From Pseudolysinimonas yzui (GTDB taxonomy: Bacteria; Actinomycetota; Actinomycetes; Actinomycetales; Microbacteriaceae), in contig NZ_BNAI01000003.1 in assembly GCF_014653215.1 (NCBI RefSeq), forward strand, positions 124,001 to 188,000: DNA of 64,000 nucleotides, in the 5' to 3' direction. Shown piece after piece: positions 26,407 through 34,606 of the stretch; within the stretch, counting starts at the first letter, position 1, and every line of letters starts with the position of its first letter. The notes under the pieces were generated by a model that worked only from the letters and a program-made list of their open reading frames with translations, had not been told where the DNA came from and made no database searches. A program made the position numbers and the translations under genes.

Positions 26407-27257
26407 TTCGCTTCCTCCGTGGTGAGCGAGCGGTGGCGGGCGATCATCACGACGAGCATCATGACGAGTGCGAGCTGTGTCTGGAACGACCCGTTGAGGT
26501 AGCCGGCCACCATCTGACCCGACACCCCGAGCACGAGGGCACCGATGAGGGTGCGCCCGGGGCTGCTGAGCCCGCCGAACACCGCTGCCGCGAATCCGCT
26601 CAGCGCGAGCGGGAGGTCGGAGTAGACCGAGAGCGGCAGGGTCGGCGCGATCAGCACGCCGGCGAGCCCGCCGAGTGCGCCCGCAATGGCGAACGCGGCG
26701 AGACCCATGTGCCGGATCTCGATCCCGACCAGGCGAGCGGCGCGCGGGTTCGATGCGGCAGCCGACATCCCTCTGCCGAGGTCGGTGCGCTCGAAGAACA
26801 GCCACATCGCGCCGAAGACGGCCAGGGTGACGACGACGATCAGCACGCGTTGCGACTCGATCCCGACCCCCGCGATCTCGAGGGAACCCTCGATGCCGGG
26901 GGGCGAGATCGGGTTCTGCCCCCACACCAGGATGATGATCGCGGTGCCCAGGAACGACAGGCCGAGGGTCACGAGCAGGGCGACGAAGGCCGGCGTTCCC
27001 GGCCGGGACAGCGTCACCAGCCCGACGAGCAGCCCCGCGACGGCGGAGATCGCCACGGCACCGAGTTCTCCCAGGCCGTGCGGGATCGCCATCGACAGCA
27101 GCGAATACGAGACGAGGCCGCCCAGTACGGTGAGGGTGCCTTGGGTGAAGTTCACCACGTTGGTGACGCGATGCACGACGACGAATCCGCTGCCGATGAG
27201 GGCGAACGATGCGCCGACGGCCAGCCCGGAGACCAGGAAGGTCAGGAAGGTGCTCAC
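26403..27257 (-). CDS. livH: Branched-chain-type ABC transporter permease (LivH)
   Basis: Inner-membrane permease of the LivH family, 284 residues, largely hydrophobic. Family segments VVVHRVTNVVNFTQGTLTVL near the N-terminus and the coupling loop with ERTDLGRGMSAAASNPRAA are present. A longer open frame exists, but the GTG at 27257 overlaps the livF stop as GTGA and gives the standard N-terminus. Pairs with LivM. Confidence 0.92.
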   Translation of the reverse strand: MSTFLTFLVSGLAVGASFALIGSGFVVVHRVTNVVNFTQGTLTVLGGLVSYSLLSMAIPHGLGELGAVAISAVAGLLVGLVTLSRPGTPAFVALLVTLGLSFLGTAIIILVWGQNPISPPGIEGSLEIAGVGIESQRVLIVVVTLAVFGAMWLFFERTDLGRGMSAAASNPRAARLVGIEIRHMGLAAFAIAGALGGLAGVLIAPTLPLSVYSDLPLALSGFAAAVFGGLSSPGRTLIGALVLGVSGQMVAGYLNGSFQTQLALVMMLVVMIARHRSLTTEEAK

Positions 27258-27940
27258 GGTGATTCGCTCCCGTCTCGCGTCATCGCGGCCCCGAGGTAGA
27301 TGGCGGCCAACTGGGGGTCGGCGCTGAGCACGTCGGTGGGGCCTTCGGCGACGACCCGGCCGGCCTCGAGCACGTAGGCACGCGAGCACAAGTCGAAAGC
27401 GAGGTCGACCTCCTGCTCGACGAGCAGGATCGTCGTGCCGTCCTCGCGGTTGATCTCGCGCAGGTGCTCGATGAGGCGCGCCGCGATGAGCGGGGCCAGC
27501 CCGAGGGAGAGCTCGTCGATGAGCAGAACGTCGGGTTGCGCCATCAGGGCTCGTCCGATCGCGACCATCTGCTGTTGGCCGCCGGACAGCAGCCCGGCCC
27601 GCTGTCGGCGGAGGGGGCGCAGATCGGGCATGACGGCGTACACCCGCTCGGTGTCGCGGTCGCGACGCGGCATCGTCCAGGCACCGAGTCGGAGGTTGTC
27701 GTCGACCGACATGTCGGCGAACATCTGCCGGCCTTCGGGAACCTGGGCGCTCCGCCCGCCGATGTCGATCGTGCCCGACGCCGTCGGCACCAGACCGCTC
27801 ACGGCATTCAGCGTCGTCGTCTTTCCCGCGCCGTTCGGTCCGACCAGCGCCACCATCTCGCCGGCCTCGACATCGAGGCTGACGCCGTCGAGGGCGGTGG
27901 CGGCACCGTAGGTGACGACGAGATCACGGATGTGCAGCAT
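27254..27940 (-). CDS. livF: Branched-chain-type ABC transporter ATP-binding protein (LivF)
   Basis: ABC ATPase of 228 residues on the cytoplasmic face. Walker A GPNGAGKTT is at about residues 35-43, the signature LLSGGQQQM near 119, Walker B VLLIDELSLG near 140 and the switch His in LVEQEV near 174. Its start lies 17 bp inside the end of livG. With LivG it powers the LivHM pore. Confidence 0.93.
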   Translation of the reverse strand: MLHIRDLVVTYGAATALDGVSLDVEAGEMVALVGPNGAGKTTTLNAVSGLVPTASGTIDIGGRSAQVPEGRQMFADMSVDDNLRLGAWTMPRRDRDTERVYAVMPDLRPLRRQRAGLLSGGQQQMVAIGRALMAQPDVLLIDELSLGLAPLIAARLIEHLREINREDGTTILLVEQEVDLAFDLCSRAYVLEAGRVVAEGPTDVLSADPQLAAIYLGAAMTRDGSESP

Positions 27941-28724
27941 GGTGGTCTCCGGTCCCCAGGTAGGCCTCGATCACGCGAGGGTCGGCGCGAATCGCGTCGG
28001 GTGTGCCATCGGCGATGACTCGACCGAGGTCGAGCACCGTGATGCGATCGGCGAGCCGCATCACGAGTCCGACATCGTGTTCGATGAGCAGCACGGTGAC
28101 GCCGTCGGCGTGAAGTTCGCGCACGAGGTCTTCGAACGCGCGCCGTTCTGTCGAGCGCAGCCCCGACGCGGGTTCATCGAGCAGCAGCAGCCGCGGGCGC
28201 GCGACGAGGGCGCGGGCGAGCTGCACCCGACGCTGTTGGCCGAGCGGGAGCCCGCCGGCCTCGGCGTCGACCCACTCCCCCAGCCCGACGCGCTCGAGGG
28301 CGTCGCGCGCGTCGGCGAAGATCTCGCGCTCCTCGCGGCGATGGCCGGCGGTGCGGAGGATCGCCGCGGCGATGCCGCTGCGGGTGCGCGCGTGCGCTCC
28401 GACGGCGACGTTCTCGAGCACCGAGAGGCCCGGGAACAGTCGCGCGCCTTGGAAGACGATCGCCACTCCGAGTTCGGCGCGACGATGAGGGGGAAGGCGG
28501 TCGATCCGCGTGCCGTCGAGGGTGATCGTGCCGGCGCTCGGTGTCAGGTGTCCGCTGACGAGGCTGAACAGGGTGGACTTTCCGGCCCCGTTGGGACCGA
28601 TCACGCCGCGCAGCTCGCCGTCGGCAACCGTCAACCGCACGTCGTCGGTGGCCCGCACGCCCCCGAAGGAGCGTGAGACGCCGTCGATCTCGAGCAGCGG
28701 AAGACCGCCTTCCCCGATACTCAT
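27924..28724 (-). CDS. livG: Branched-chain-type ABC transporter ATP-binding protein (LivG)
   Basis: ABC ATPase of 266 residues. Walker A GPNGAGKSTL, a signature-like LPLGQQRRVQLAR (the first Ser of the usual LSxGQ is replaced by Pro-Leu, as in many LivG proteins), Walker B LLLDEPASG and switch His LIEHDVGLV are in order. The long upstream frame is a shadow of livJ; the ATG at 28724 overlaps the livJ stop by one base (TGATG). Confidence 0.93.
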   Translation of the reverse strand: MSIGEGGLPLLEIDGVSRSFGGVRATDDVRLTVADGELRGVIGPNGAGKSTLFSLVSGHLTPSAGTITLDGTRIDRLPPHRRAELGVAIVFQGARLFPGLSVLENVAVGAHARTRSGIAAAILRTAGHRREEREIFADARDALERVGLGEWVDAEAGGLPLGQQRRVQLARALVARPRLLLLDEPASGLRSTERRAFEDLVRELHADGVTVLLIEHDVGLVMRLADRITVLDLGRVIADGTPDAIRADPRVIEAYLGTGDHHAAHP

Positions 28725-29941
28725 CAGTTGGGCAGGTCCGCGAAACGCTCGATGCTGTACTCGGTCGCGACGAACGCGCCGTCCTGGATCTCGACGATCG
28801 CCAGGTCGGCGGTCGTGAGTCCGACGTGGTCGGTCGGCGAGTACGCCTTCCGCCCGATCGTCGTCAGGATGTCGAGACCCTCGAGAGCGTCCCGAACGGC
28901 GGCGTGGTCGGTCGACCCGGCGGCTTCGATCGCGGCCTTGATCAGCTGGATCGCTGCGGCACCTTCGAACGCGAACTGCGGCGGGTAGGGGTAGTCGGCC
29001 GCGCTGTCCGACGCCGCCCAGAGGGCTGCGAAGTCGTCGATCTGCGTCTTCAGGCTTCCCGCCGGGATGTCCGCTCCGGCAACCGCGAGGTTGCTGGAGA
29101 GGATGACGCCCTCGCCCGCCTCGCCGACCGGGATGCTGTACAGCGTGCTGGCCTGGGCGCCGGTCATGTAGAGCTGCACCCCGCTGCCCGCACCCTGGGC
29201 CGCGAACTGACCGGTGATGATGCCCGGCGCGGGGCCCGCGCCCCAGACCAGGAACGCGTCGGCGCCGGAGTCGAGCGCCTTGGTGATGAGCGGCGTGAAG
29301 TCGGTGGCCGCCTGGTCGAACGGCTCGTTGAGCACGATCTCGAGGCCCGCCTCGTCGGCGTACTGCACGGTCGACTCGCTGCCGCCCGTTCCGAAGACGT
29401 CGCCTCCGGTGTAGCCGATCGCGAGCTTCTCGACGCCGATGGCGGTGAAGTACTCCACCATCGCCTGGCCGTAGATCTCGGCCGTCGCGGGGACGACGAA
29501 GATCCACTCGTTGCTGCCGTCGCCGTAGGCGCTGACCGGGCCGAGCGACAGGGTCGGGATCTGCGCGGCGGTCGCGCTCTCCGAGATGGCCGCCGATGCG
29601 CTCACGAACGACGACGAGACCAGCACGTCGTATTCGCCGGACGCCGCCAGCTGGTTGTACTCGGTGACGGATTGCGTGACGTCGGTGGTGTCGTCTTTGA
29701 ACGTGAGTTCGATCTGACGCCCGTCGATCCCGCCCTCGGAGTTGATCTGCTCGGCCATCAGTTCCATCGCCGCCGAGCCGGGGCCACCCAGGATGGCGTA
29801 AGGACCGGTGAGCGGCAGAACGACGCCGACCTTGATCGGACCGTCATCCGATCCGCCTTCGGCACCGCTTGCGGTGCACCCGGCGAGCGCTGTGATGGCG
29901 ACCGCGGCAGCCGCCGCAATCACCCATGACTTCCTCTTCAT
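28724..29941 (-). CDS. Branched-chain-type ABC transporter substrate-binding lipoprotein (LivJ-like)
   Basis: Extracellular solute-binding lipoprotein of the periplasmic-binding-protein type 1 (Peripla_BP_6) family, 405 residues. The signal peptide ends in lipobox TALAGC with Cys22; the mature part begins with GPIKVGVVLPLTGPYA. Start chosen at the ATG at 29941 with GGAG eight bases upstream; a GTG three codons earlier is possible. It is the first gene of the eight-gene operon. Its promoter region, shared with the divergent MarR gene, holds a palindrome (29988-30000). Confidence 0.9.
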   Translation of the reverse strand: MKRKSWVIAAAAAVAITALAGCTASGAEGGSDDGPIKVGVVLPLTGPYAILGGPGSAAMELMAEQINSEGGIDGRQIELTFKDDTTDVTQSVTEYNQLAASGEYDVLVSSSFVSASAAISESATAAQIPTLSLGPVSAYGDGSNEWIFVVPATAEIYGQAMVEYFTAIGVEKLAIGYTGGDVFGTGGSESTVQYADEAGLEIVLNEPFDQAATDFTPLITKALDSGADAFLVWGAGPAPGIITGQFAAQGAGSGVQLYMTGAQASTLYSIPVGEAGEGVILSSNLAVAGADIPAGSLKTQIDDFAALWAASDSAADYPYPPQFAFEGAAAIQLIKAAIEAAGSTDHAAVRDALEGLDILTTIGRKAYSPTDHVGLTTADLAIVEIQDGAFVATEYSIERFADLPN

Positions 29942-29974
29942 CGAGGACACTCCATTCTTCGTTGAACGGTACTT

Positions 29975-30016
29975 GGCAATCAGGAACCCTGACTGTCAGG
30001 ATTACTGAGTATTGCC
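29975..30016. promoter_or_regulatory. Probable MarR operator in the livJ-marR intergenic region
   Basis: CCTGAC (29988-29993) and GTCAGG (29995-30000) form a perfect palindrome around one base. Outer arms GGCAAT (29975-29980) and ATTGCC (30011-30016) make a second inverted repeat around nearly the same centre. A possible livJ -10, TACCGT (minus strand, 29966-29971), would put the palindrome over its -35 region, as expected for repression. Confidence 0.6.
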
Positions 30017-30083
30017 GATCATGGAGAAGATTCGCCGCCACGTCAAGTGAGAGACTGTGGCGACCACACCGAAGGGGGAGTCG

Positions 30084-30551
30084 ATGAGCGAACGCAGCGC
30101 CGCGCCGTTACTCGGCGACGCACGCCACTCGACCGTGCTGTACCTCGTCAAGCAGGTCGAGTTGGCGATCCGGGCGCAGATCGACGAGGTGGTGGGCGGA
30201 TACGGGCTGACGGCCCTGCAGTACACGTCGCTGACGGTGCTGGCGCGGCATCCCGGGATCACCAGCACCCAGCTCGCGCGCAACTCGTTCGTGCGCATCC
30301 AGACGATGGCGCAACACCTCGCGTCGCTCGAGGAACGTCACCTCATCCGTCGGGTGCGTGACCCGCAGATGAAGCGTCAGGTGCTGGTCTTCCTCAGCGA
30401 GCAGGGGCTCAAGATCCTCGACGACCTCGCCGAACCCATCGCCGACATCGAACGCCGGATGCTGGCCGACTTCAGCGCGGCGGACGCGAAGCGCCTACGG
30501 GAGCAGCTCGGGGCGATCCGCATGGCCCTCAGCGGCAGCGCCGCTCACTGA
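30084..30551 (+). CDS. MarR family transcriptional regulator
   Basis: Winged-helix MarR-type regulator of 155 residues, a DNA-binding dimer. The recognition region TSTQLARNSFVRIQTMAQHLASLEERHLI and the wing DPQMKRQVLVFL are typical. Frames open earlier (GTG at 30057), but the ATG at 30084 has AAGGGGGAG just upstream. It is divergent from the liv/CoA-ligase operon, with an inverted repeat between the two, so it probably represses both promoters until an acid or its CoA thioester binds (inference). Convergent with rsrA, 8 bp apart. Confidence 0.88.
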   Translation: MSERSAAPLLGDARHSTVLYLVKQVELAIRAQIDEVVGGYGLTALQYTSLTVLARHPGITSTQLARNSFVRIQTMAQHLASLEERHLIRRVRDPQMKRQVLVFLSEQGLKILDDLAEPIADIERRMLADFSAADAKRLREQLGAIRMALSGSAAH

Positions 30552-30563
30552 GGTCGGTCTCAG
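30548..30563. terminator. Possible small hairpin between marR and rsrA
   Basis: CTGAG (30548-30552) and CTCAG (30559-30563) can pair around six bases at the junction of two convergent genes. The stem is only 5 bp and there is no T-run, so this is weak. Confidence 0.25.
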
Positions 30564-30784
30564 AGGAGTTTCGCGAGGATGGCGGCGCGGAGTTCTTCGG
30601 GTGCCTTCTCCTGGCACGCCCGCTGCATCTTGAGGGTCAGGGTGACGCCGACGAGGTGCTCGCCGGTGCAGTCTTCGCAGTTCTCGAGGTGGTCGGTGAT
30701 GTCGCGGAAGTCCTGATCGCTCAGCTCGCGGTGCAGGTACTCCTCGAGTTCGGCCTTGGCTTTGTCGCAGCCGCAGTCGGTCAT
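30560..30784 (-). CDS. rsrA: Mycothiol-system zinc anti-sigma factor (RsrA-like)
   Basis: Small anti-sigma factor of 74 residues that holds SigR inactive until disulfide stress releases zinc. The zinc-binding HxxxCxxC motif is HLENCEDC at residues 32-39, with further Cys at 4, 6 and 57. It is coupled to sigR by a 4-bp overlap (ATGA at 30781-30784), the standard order. RsrA/SigR pairs govern thioredoxin and mycothiol genes in actinobacteria. Confidence 0.92.
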   Translation of the reverse strand: MTDCGCDKAKAELEEYLHRELSDQDFRDITDHLENCEDCTGEHLVGVTLTLKMQRACQEKAPEELRAAILAKLL

Positions 30785-31452
30785 GTCGCGCTCCTGGTGG
30801 TGGGAGCCGGAACGGTGATGCCGCGCTCGCGGGCATAGTCGGCGAGCAGATCACGCAGGAGTCGACGGCCACGGTGCAGTCGACTCATCACGGTTCCGAC
30901 GGGGGTTTTCATGATGTCGGCGATCTCCTGGTACGAGAAACCTTCGACGTCGGCGAGGTAGACGGCGAGCCGGAAGTCTTCGGGGATCGACTGCAGAGCT
31001 GCCTTGACGTCGCTGTCGGGCAGGTGGTCGATCGCCTCGGCTTCGGCCGACCGCGTCGAGCGACCCTGAGTGAGCGACTCGGCTCCGCCGAGCTGCCAAT
31101 CCTCGAGGTCGTCGATGGTGCCCTGGTAGGGGCCGCGCTGGTTCTTGCGATAGGTGTTGATGAACGTGTTGGTGAGGATGCGGTAGAGCCACGCCTTGAG
31201 ATTGGTGCCCTGGGTGAACGAGCCGAAGGCCGCATAGGCCTTCACGTAGGTCTCCTGCACCAGATCGCCGGCATCCGCCGGGTTGCGGGTCATCCGCAGC
31301 GCCGCGGCGTACAGCTGGTCCATGAAGACCAGCGCCTGTTCTTCGAACAGACGTCGCAACTCGGGGGCCGGCTGCACCGGCGGGGTGTCGCTCATCGCCG
31401 TCGAGTCTAGTTCCGCGGGCCGGGCGGGACGGTCGAGCAGGGCGGTGGGCAT
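30781..31452 (-). CDS. sigR: ECF sigma factor of the SigR/SigH type
   Basis: RNA polymerase sigma factor for the thiol-oxidative stress regulon. Region 2 ([39 protein letters not shown]) and region 4 ([24 protein letters not shown]) closely follow SigR/SigH. Two starts are possible: the ATG at 31452 (223 aa, used here) and an in-frame ATG at 31395 (204 aa). A SigR-type promoter places the likely transcript start at 31452 itself, so stress transcripts could be leaderless and give the longer form, while the shorter form may come from another promoter. A similar two-isoform arrangement is known for Streptomyces SigR. Divergent from aroA. Confidence 0.9.
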   Translation of the reverse strand: MPTALLDRPARPAELDSTAMSDTPPVQPAPELRRLFEEQALVFMDQLYAAALRMTRNPADAGDLVQETYVKAYAAFGSFTQGTNLKAWLYRILTNTFINTYRKNQRGPYQGTIDDLEDWQLGGAESLTQGRSTRSAEAEAIDHLPDSDVKAALQSIPEDFRLAVYLADVEGFSYQEIADIMKTPVGTVMSRLHRGRRLLRDLLADYARERGITVPAPTTRSAT

Positions 31453-31461
31453 ACCCTAGAC

Positions 31462-31487
31462 AACCGATGGCTGACTCGACCTATTCC
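31462..31487 (-). promoter_or_regulatory. SigR-dependent autoregulatory promoter (GGAAT-N18-GTT)
   Basis: On the minus strand GGAAT (31487-31483) and GTT (31464-31462) are separated by exactly 18 bases, matching the SigR/SigH consensus. The -35 lies inside the first codons of aroA. The transcript would start about at 31452, the first candidate start codon of sigR. Confidence 0.75.
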
Positions 31488-32768
31488 GCAGGCTGGACGG
31501 CGCCCGTCGCGACCGGTCCGCTCGACGCGCACCTCGTGATCCCGGGGTCGAAGAGCCTCACCAACCGCGAACTCGTGCTCTCGGCACTCGCCTCCGGCCC
31601 GTCGACGCTGCACGCCCCCCTCATCGCCCGCGACACCGAGCTGATGGTGGACGCGCTCCGCGCGCTCGGCACGACGATCGACACGTCTTCCCCCGACTCG
31701 TGGTCGATCATCCCGGGTGAGGTCAGCGGCAATGCGGAGCTGCATGCCGGGCTCGCCGGAACGGTGATGCGCTTCATCCCGCCGGTCGCCGCGCTCGCCG
31801 ACGGCCCGGTCACGATCGACGGCGACGCGCACGCCCGCAAACGCCCGATGGCGACCACGATCGACGCCCTGCGCTCGCTCGGCGTCGCCGTCGTCGACGA
31901 CGGCCGGGGAAGCCTGCCGTTCACGATCCACGGCACCGGGCTGGTCGAGGGTGGCGAGATCACGATCGACGCGTCCGCCTCGAGCCAGTTCGTGTCGGGA
32001 CTGCTGCTCGCCGCACCGAGATTCCGCGACGGCTTGGTGCTGCGCCACGCCGGCGAGCGGCTGCCGAGCCTGCCGCACATCAAGATGACGATCGACACCC
32101 TCGCCCGCCGGGGCGTGACGGTGACGAGCCCGGAGCCCGCGACCTGGGTCGTGGCTCCCGGCGAGATCGCCGGTGCCGACGTTCACATCGAGCCCGACCT
32201 GTCGAACGCGGGGCCGTTCCTCGCCGCCGCGCTCCTGGCGGGTGGTCGCGTCACGATCGCCGGCTGGCCCGAGTCGACCACCCAGGTCGGCGACCTGTTC
32301 CGCACGCTGCTCCCCCGCTTCGGCGCCACCGTGACCCGGGAGGCCGACGGCCTGACGGTCGACGGCGGTGCCGGCTGGCGCGGCGGGCGCACCTGGCCCG
32401 GCGTCGACCTCGACCTCACTGAAGGCGGCGAGCTCGCCCCGACCTTCGCGGCGCTCGCGGCTCTGGCCACGAGCGGCTCGCGCATCACCGGCATCGGCCA
32501 CCTGCGGGGGCACGAGACCGACCGCCTCGCCGCCCTCGTCGCCGAGATCACCGGCCTCGGCGGCCGTGTCACCGAACTCGACGACGGGCTCGCCTTCGAG
32601 CCCGCTCCCCTCCACGGTGCCCCGTGGCGGGCGTACGCCGACCACCGGATGGCGACGACGGGCGCGCTGCTCGGCCTCGTCGTGCCCGGCGTCGTCGTCG
32701 ACGACATCGCCACGACGGCGAAGACCCTGCCCGAGTTCCCGGCGCTGTGGGGGCAGATCCTCGCATGA
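31467..32768 (+). CDS. aroA: 3-phosphoshikimate 1-carboxyvinyltransferase (EPSP synthase)
   Basis: Shikimate-pathway enzyme of 433 residues that joins PEP to shikimate-3-phosphate. Phosphoshikimate-binding PGSKSLTNRELVLSALA is at about residues 28-44, the GLAGTVMRF loop near 93-101, DGDAHARKRPM near 115-125, and the C-terminal HETDR and YADHRMA motifs are intact. First gene of aroA-rsgA-hisN, a conserved actinobacterial order next to sigR-rsrA. Its stop overlaps the rsgA start (ATGA). A TACCCT hexamer nine bases before the ATG may be its -10. Confidence 0.94.
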   Translation: MADSTYSAGWTAPVATGPLDAHLVIPGSKSLTNRELVLSALASGPSTLHAPLIARDTELMVDALRALGTTIDTSSPDSWSIIPGEVSGNAELHAGLAGTVMRFIPPVAALADGPVTIDGDAHARKRPMATTIDALRSLGVAVVDDGRGSLPFTIHGTGLVEGGEITIDASASSQFVSGLLLAAPRFRDGLVLRHAGERLPSLPHIKMTIDTLARRGVTVTSPEPATWVVAPGEIAGADVHIEPDLSNAGPFLAAALLAGGRVTIAGWPESTTQVGDLFRTLLPRFGATVTREADGLTVDGGAGWRGGRTWPGVDLDLTEGGELAPTFAALAALATSGSRITGIGHLRGHETDRLAALVAEITGLGGRVTELDDGLAFEPAPLHGAPWRAYADHRMATTGALLGLVVPGVVVDDIATTAKTLPEFPALWGQILA

Positions 32769-33790
32769 GCTGGCTGCCGCCGGACGACGACGACGAGGGC
32801 TTCGACGCCTGGGACGAGTCGGATGTGCGGGTGCGGCCGAACCCGAAGGGCACCAAGCCGCGCACCAAGAACCGCCCCGAGCACGGCGACGCCATCGACG
32901 CGCGGGTGCTGTCGGTCGACCGGGGGCGCTACACCGTGCTCGCCGACGAGAACGGACCCGACGAGCGGGTGCTGACGGTCGCGCGCGCCCGCGAGCTGCG
33001 CAAGCAGGCGATCGTGACCGGCGATCGGGTGGATGTCGTGGGCGACACGAGCGGAGCCGAGGGGTCGCTGGGGCGCATCGTGCGCATCCAGCCCCGCACG
33101 ACGCTGCTGCGCCGCAGCGCCGACGACACCGACGAGGTGGAGCGGATCATCGTCGCCAACGCCGACCAGCTGCTGATCGTCGTCGCCGCGGCGAACCCCG
33201 AGCCCCGCCCCCGTCTCGTCGACCGCTACCTGGTCGCGGCCTATGACGCCGGCATCGCGCCGATCATGGTCATCACGAAGACCGACCTGGCCGACCCGGA
33301 GCCGTTCCTGCGCAACTTCGAGGCCCTCGACATCCCGGTCGTGAGGTCGGGGCAGGATGCCTGGCCGATCGCGGAACTCACCCCCCTGCTCGACGGGCAC
33401 ACCACCGTCGCGGTCGGGCACTCGGGGGTCGGCAAGTCGACCCTCGTCAACGCTCTCGTGCCGGGAACGGATCGCGCGGTCGGGGTGGTCAACGCCGTCA
33501 CCGGCCGCGGGCGACACACCTCGTCGTCGACGGTCTCGCTGCGGGTGCCGACCGGCGGGTGGATCATCGACACCCCGGGGGTGCGCTCGTTCGGGCTCGG
33601 CCACGTCGACACCGCCAACATCCTCAAGTCGTTCTCCGATCTGGCCGCGGTCGCCGCGGACTGCCCCCGGGGCTGCACCCACCTGCCCGACGCCCCGGAC
33701 TGCGAACTCAACGAGGCGGTCGCCGACGGCCGGCTGCCCGCCGCCCGCGTCGACTCCCTCCAGCGCCTGCTGACCACGCTCACGGGGTAG
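32765..33790 (+). CDS. rsgA: Ribosome small subunit-dependent GTPase A
   Basis: Circularly permuted GTPase (RsgA/YjeQ) acting in 30S subunit maturation, 341 residues. After an acidic N-terminus and an OB-fold domain comes the permuted order G4 (ITKTDLAD, about residue 170), P-loop GHSGVGKST (about 218) and G3 DTPGVRSF (about 269), then a zinc domain with CPRGCTH and DC near 300-315. An open frame upstream is a shadow of aroA; the ATG at 32765 overlaps the aroA stop by 4 bp. Confidence 0.93.
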   Translation: MSWLPPDDDDEGFDAWDESDVRVRPNPKGTKPRTKNRPEHGDAIDARVLSVDRGRYTVLADENGPDERVLTVARARELRKQAIVTGDRVDVVGDTSGAEGSLGRIVRIQPRTTLLRRSADDTDEVERIIVANADQLLIVVAAANPEPRPRLVDRYLVAAYDAGIAPIMVITKTDLADPEPFLRNFEALDIPVVRSGQDAWPIAELTPLLDGHTTVAVGHSGVGKSTLVNALVPGTDRAVGVVNAVTGRGRHTSSSTVSLRVPTGGWIIDTPGVRSFGLGHVDTANILKSFSDLAAVAADCPRGCTHLPDAPDCELNEAVADGRLPAARVDSLQRLLTTLTG

Positions 33791-33793
33791 CTT
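33788..33793 (+). promoter_or_regulatory. Possible -10 (TAGCTT) of hisN, leaderless
   Basis: TAGCTT overlaps the rsgA stop codon and ends 7 nt before the GTG at 33801. It may be an internal promoter giving a leaderless hisN message, in addition to read-through from aroA-rsgA. Confidence 0.35.
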
Positions 33794-33800
33794 GCTGAGT

Positions 33801-34589
33801 GTGACCTTCAGCCTCTCCGACGACCTCGCGGTCGCCCTCGTGCTCGCCGCCGAAGCCGACCTCATCGCGATCGACCGCTACCGCGCCCAAGACCTCGACG
33901 TGCAGCTCAAGCCCGACCGCTCGCAGGTGACGGATGCCGACACCCGCGTCGAGCGGATCATCCGCGAGCATCTGGCCGAGGCCCGTCCCGACGACTCGAT
34001 CGTCGGCGAGGAGTTCGGCACCGCGGGCACGTCGAACCGCCAGTGGATCATCGACCCGATCGACGGCACCAGCAACTTCGTGCGCGGGGTGCCGATCTGG
34101 GGTGCCCTCATCTCGCTCGTCATCGACGGGGTGCCGCAGGTGGGTGTCGTCAGCGCCCCCGCTCTGGGGCGACGCTGGTGGGCGGCGACCGGGCATGGCG
34201 CCTGGCTGCAGCAGGACGGCGGCGAACCGCGCCGGCTGCGGGTGAGCGGCATCGCCGACCTGGCCGCCGCATCCTTCTCGTACAACAGCCTCAAGCACTG
34301 GGACCAGTACGGCCGGCTCGACCAGCTGGTCGCCCTGAGCCGCGCCGTCGAGCGCACCCGCGCGTTCGGCGACCTGTGGTCGTACATGCTGCTCGCCGAG
34401 GGCGCGATCGACATCGCGGGCGAATTCGACGTGAAGCCGTGGGACATCGCCGCGCTCGTTCCGATCGTGCGCGAGGCCGGGGGACGCATCACGGATGTCG
34501 ACGGCGCCGACGCCCTCGACACCCTCTCGGTGCTCGCCACGAACGGCCTCCTGCACGACGACGTGCTCGGGTATCTGCGAACTTCCTGA
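33801..34589 (+). CDS. hisN: Inositol monophosphatase family protein, probable histidinol-phosphatase
   Basis: Metal-dependent phosphatase of the inositol monophosphatase superfamily, 262 residues. Metal-binding motifs are GEEFG, DPIDGTSNFVRG (about residues 84-95) and WDIAAL near the C-terminus. In actinobacteria the member at this position next to aroA and rsgA is annotated as HisN, the histidinol-phosphatase of histidine synthesis; that assignment rests on context. GTG at 33801 is chosen; a TTG at 33792 would add three residues. Confidence 0.85.
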   Translation: MTFSLSDDLAVALVLAAEADLIAIDRYRAQDLDVQLKPDRSQVTDADTRVERIIREHLAEARPDDSIVGEEFGTAGTSNRQWIIDPIDGTSNFVRGVPIWGALISLVIDGVPQVGVVSAPALGRRWWAATGHGAWLQQDGGEPRRLRVSGIADLAAASFSYNSLKHWDQYGRLDQLVALSRAVERTRAFGDLWSYMLLAEGAIDIAGEFDVKPWDIAALVPIVREAGGRITDVDGADALDTLSVLATNGLLHDDVLGYLRTS

Positions 34590-34594
34590 ATCGC

Positions 34595-34600
34595 TATGCT
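34595..34600 (+). promoter_or_regulatory. Probable -10 (TATGCT) of the septum-formation-type lipoprotein gene, leaderless
   Basis: TATGCT ends 6 nt before the GTG at 34607, which has no Shine-Dalgarno sequence. The gene is likely transcribed separately from hisN. Confidence 0.5.
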
Positions 34601-34606
34601 GGCGCC

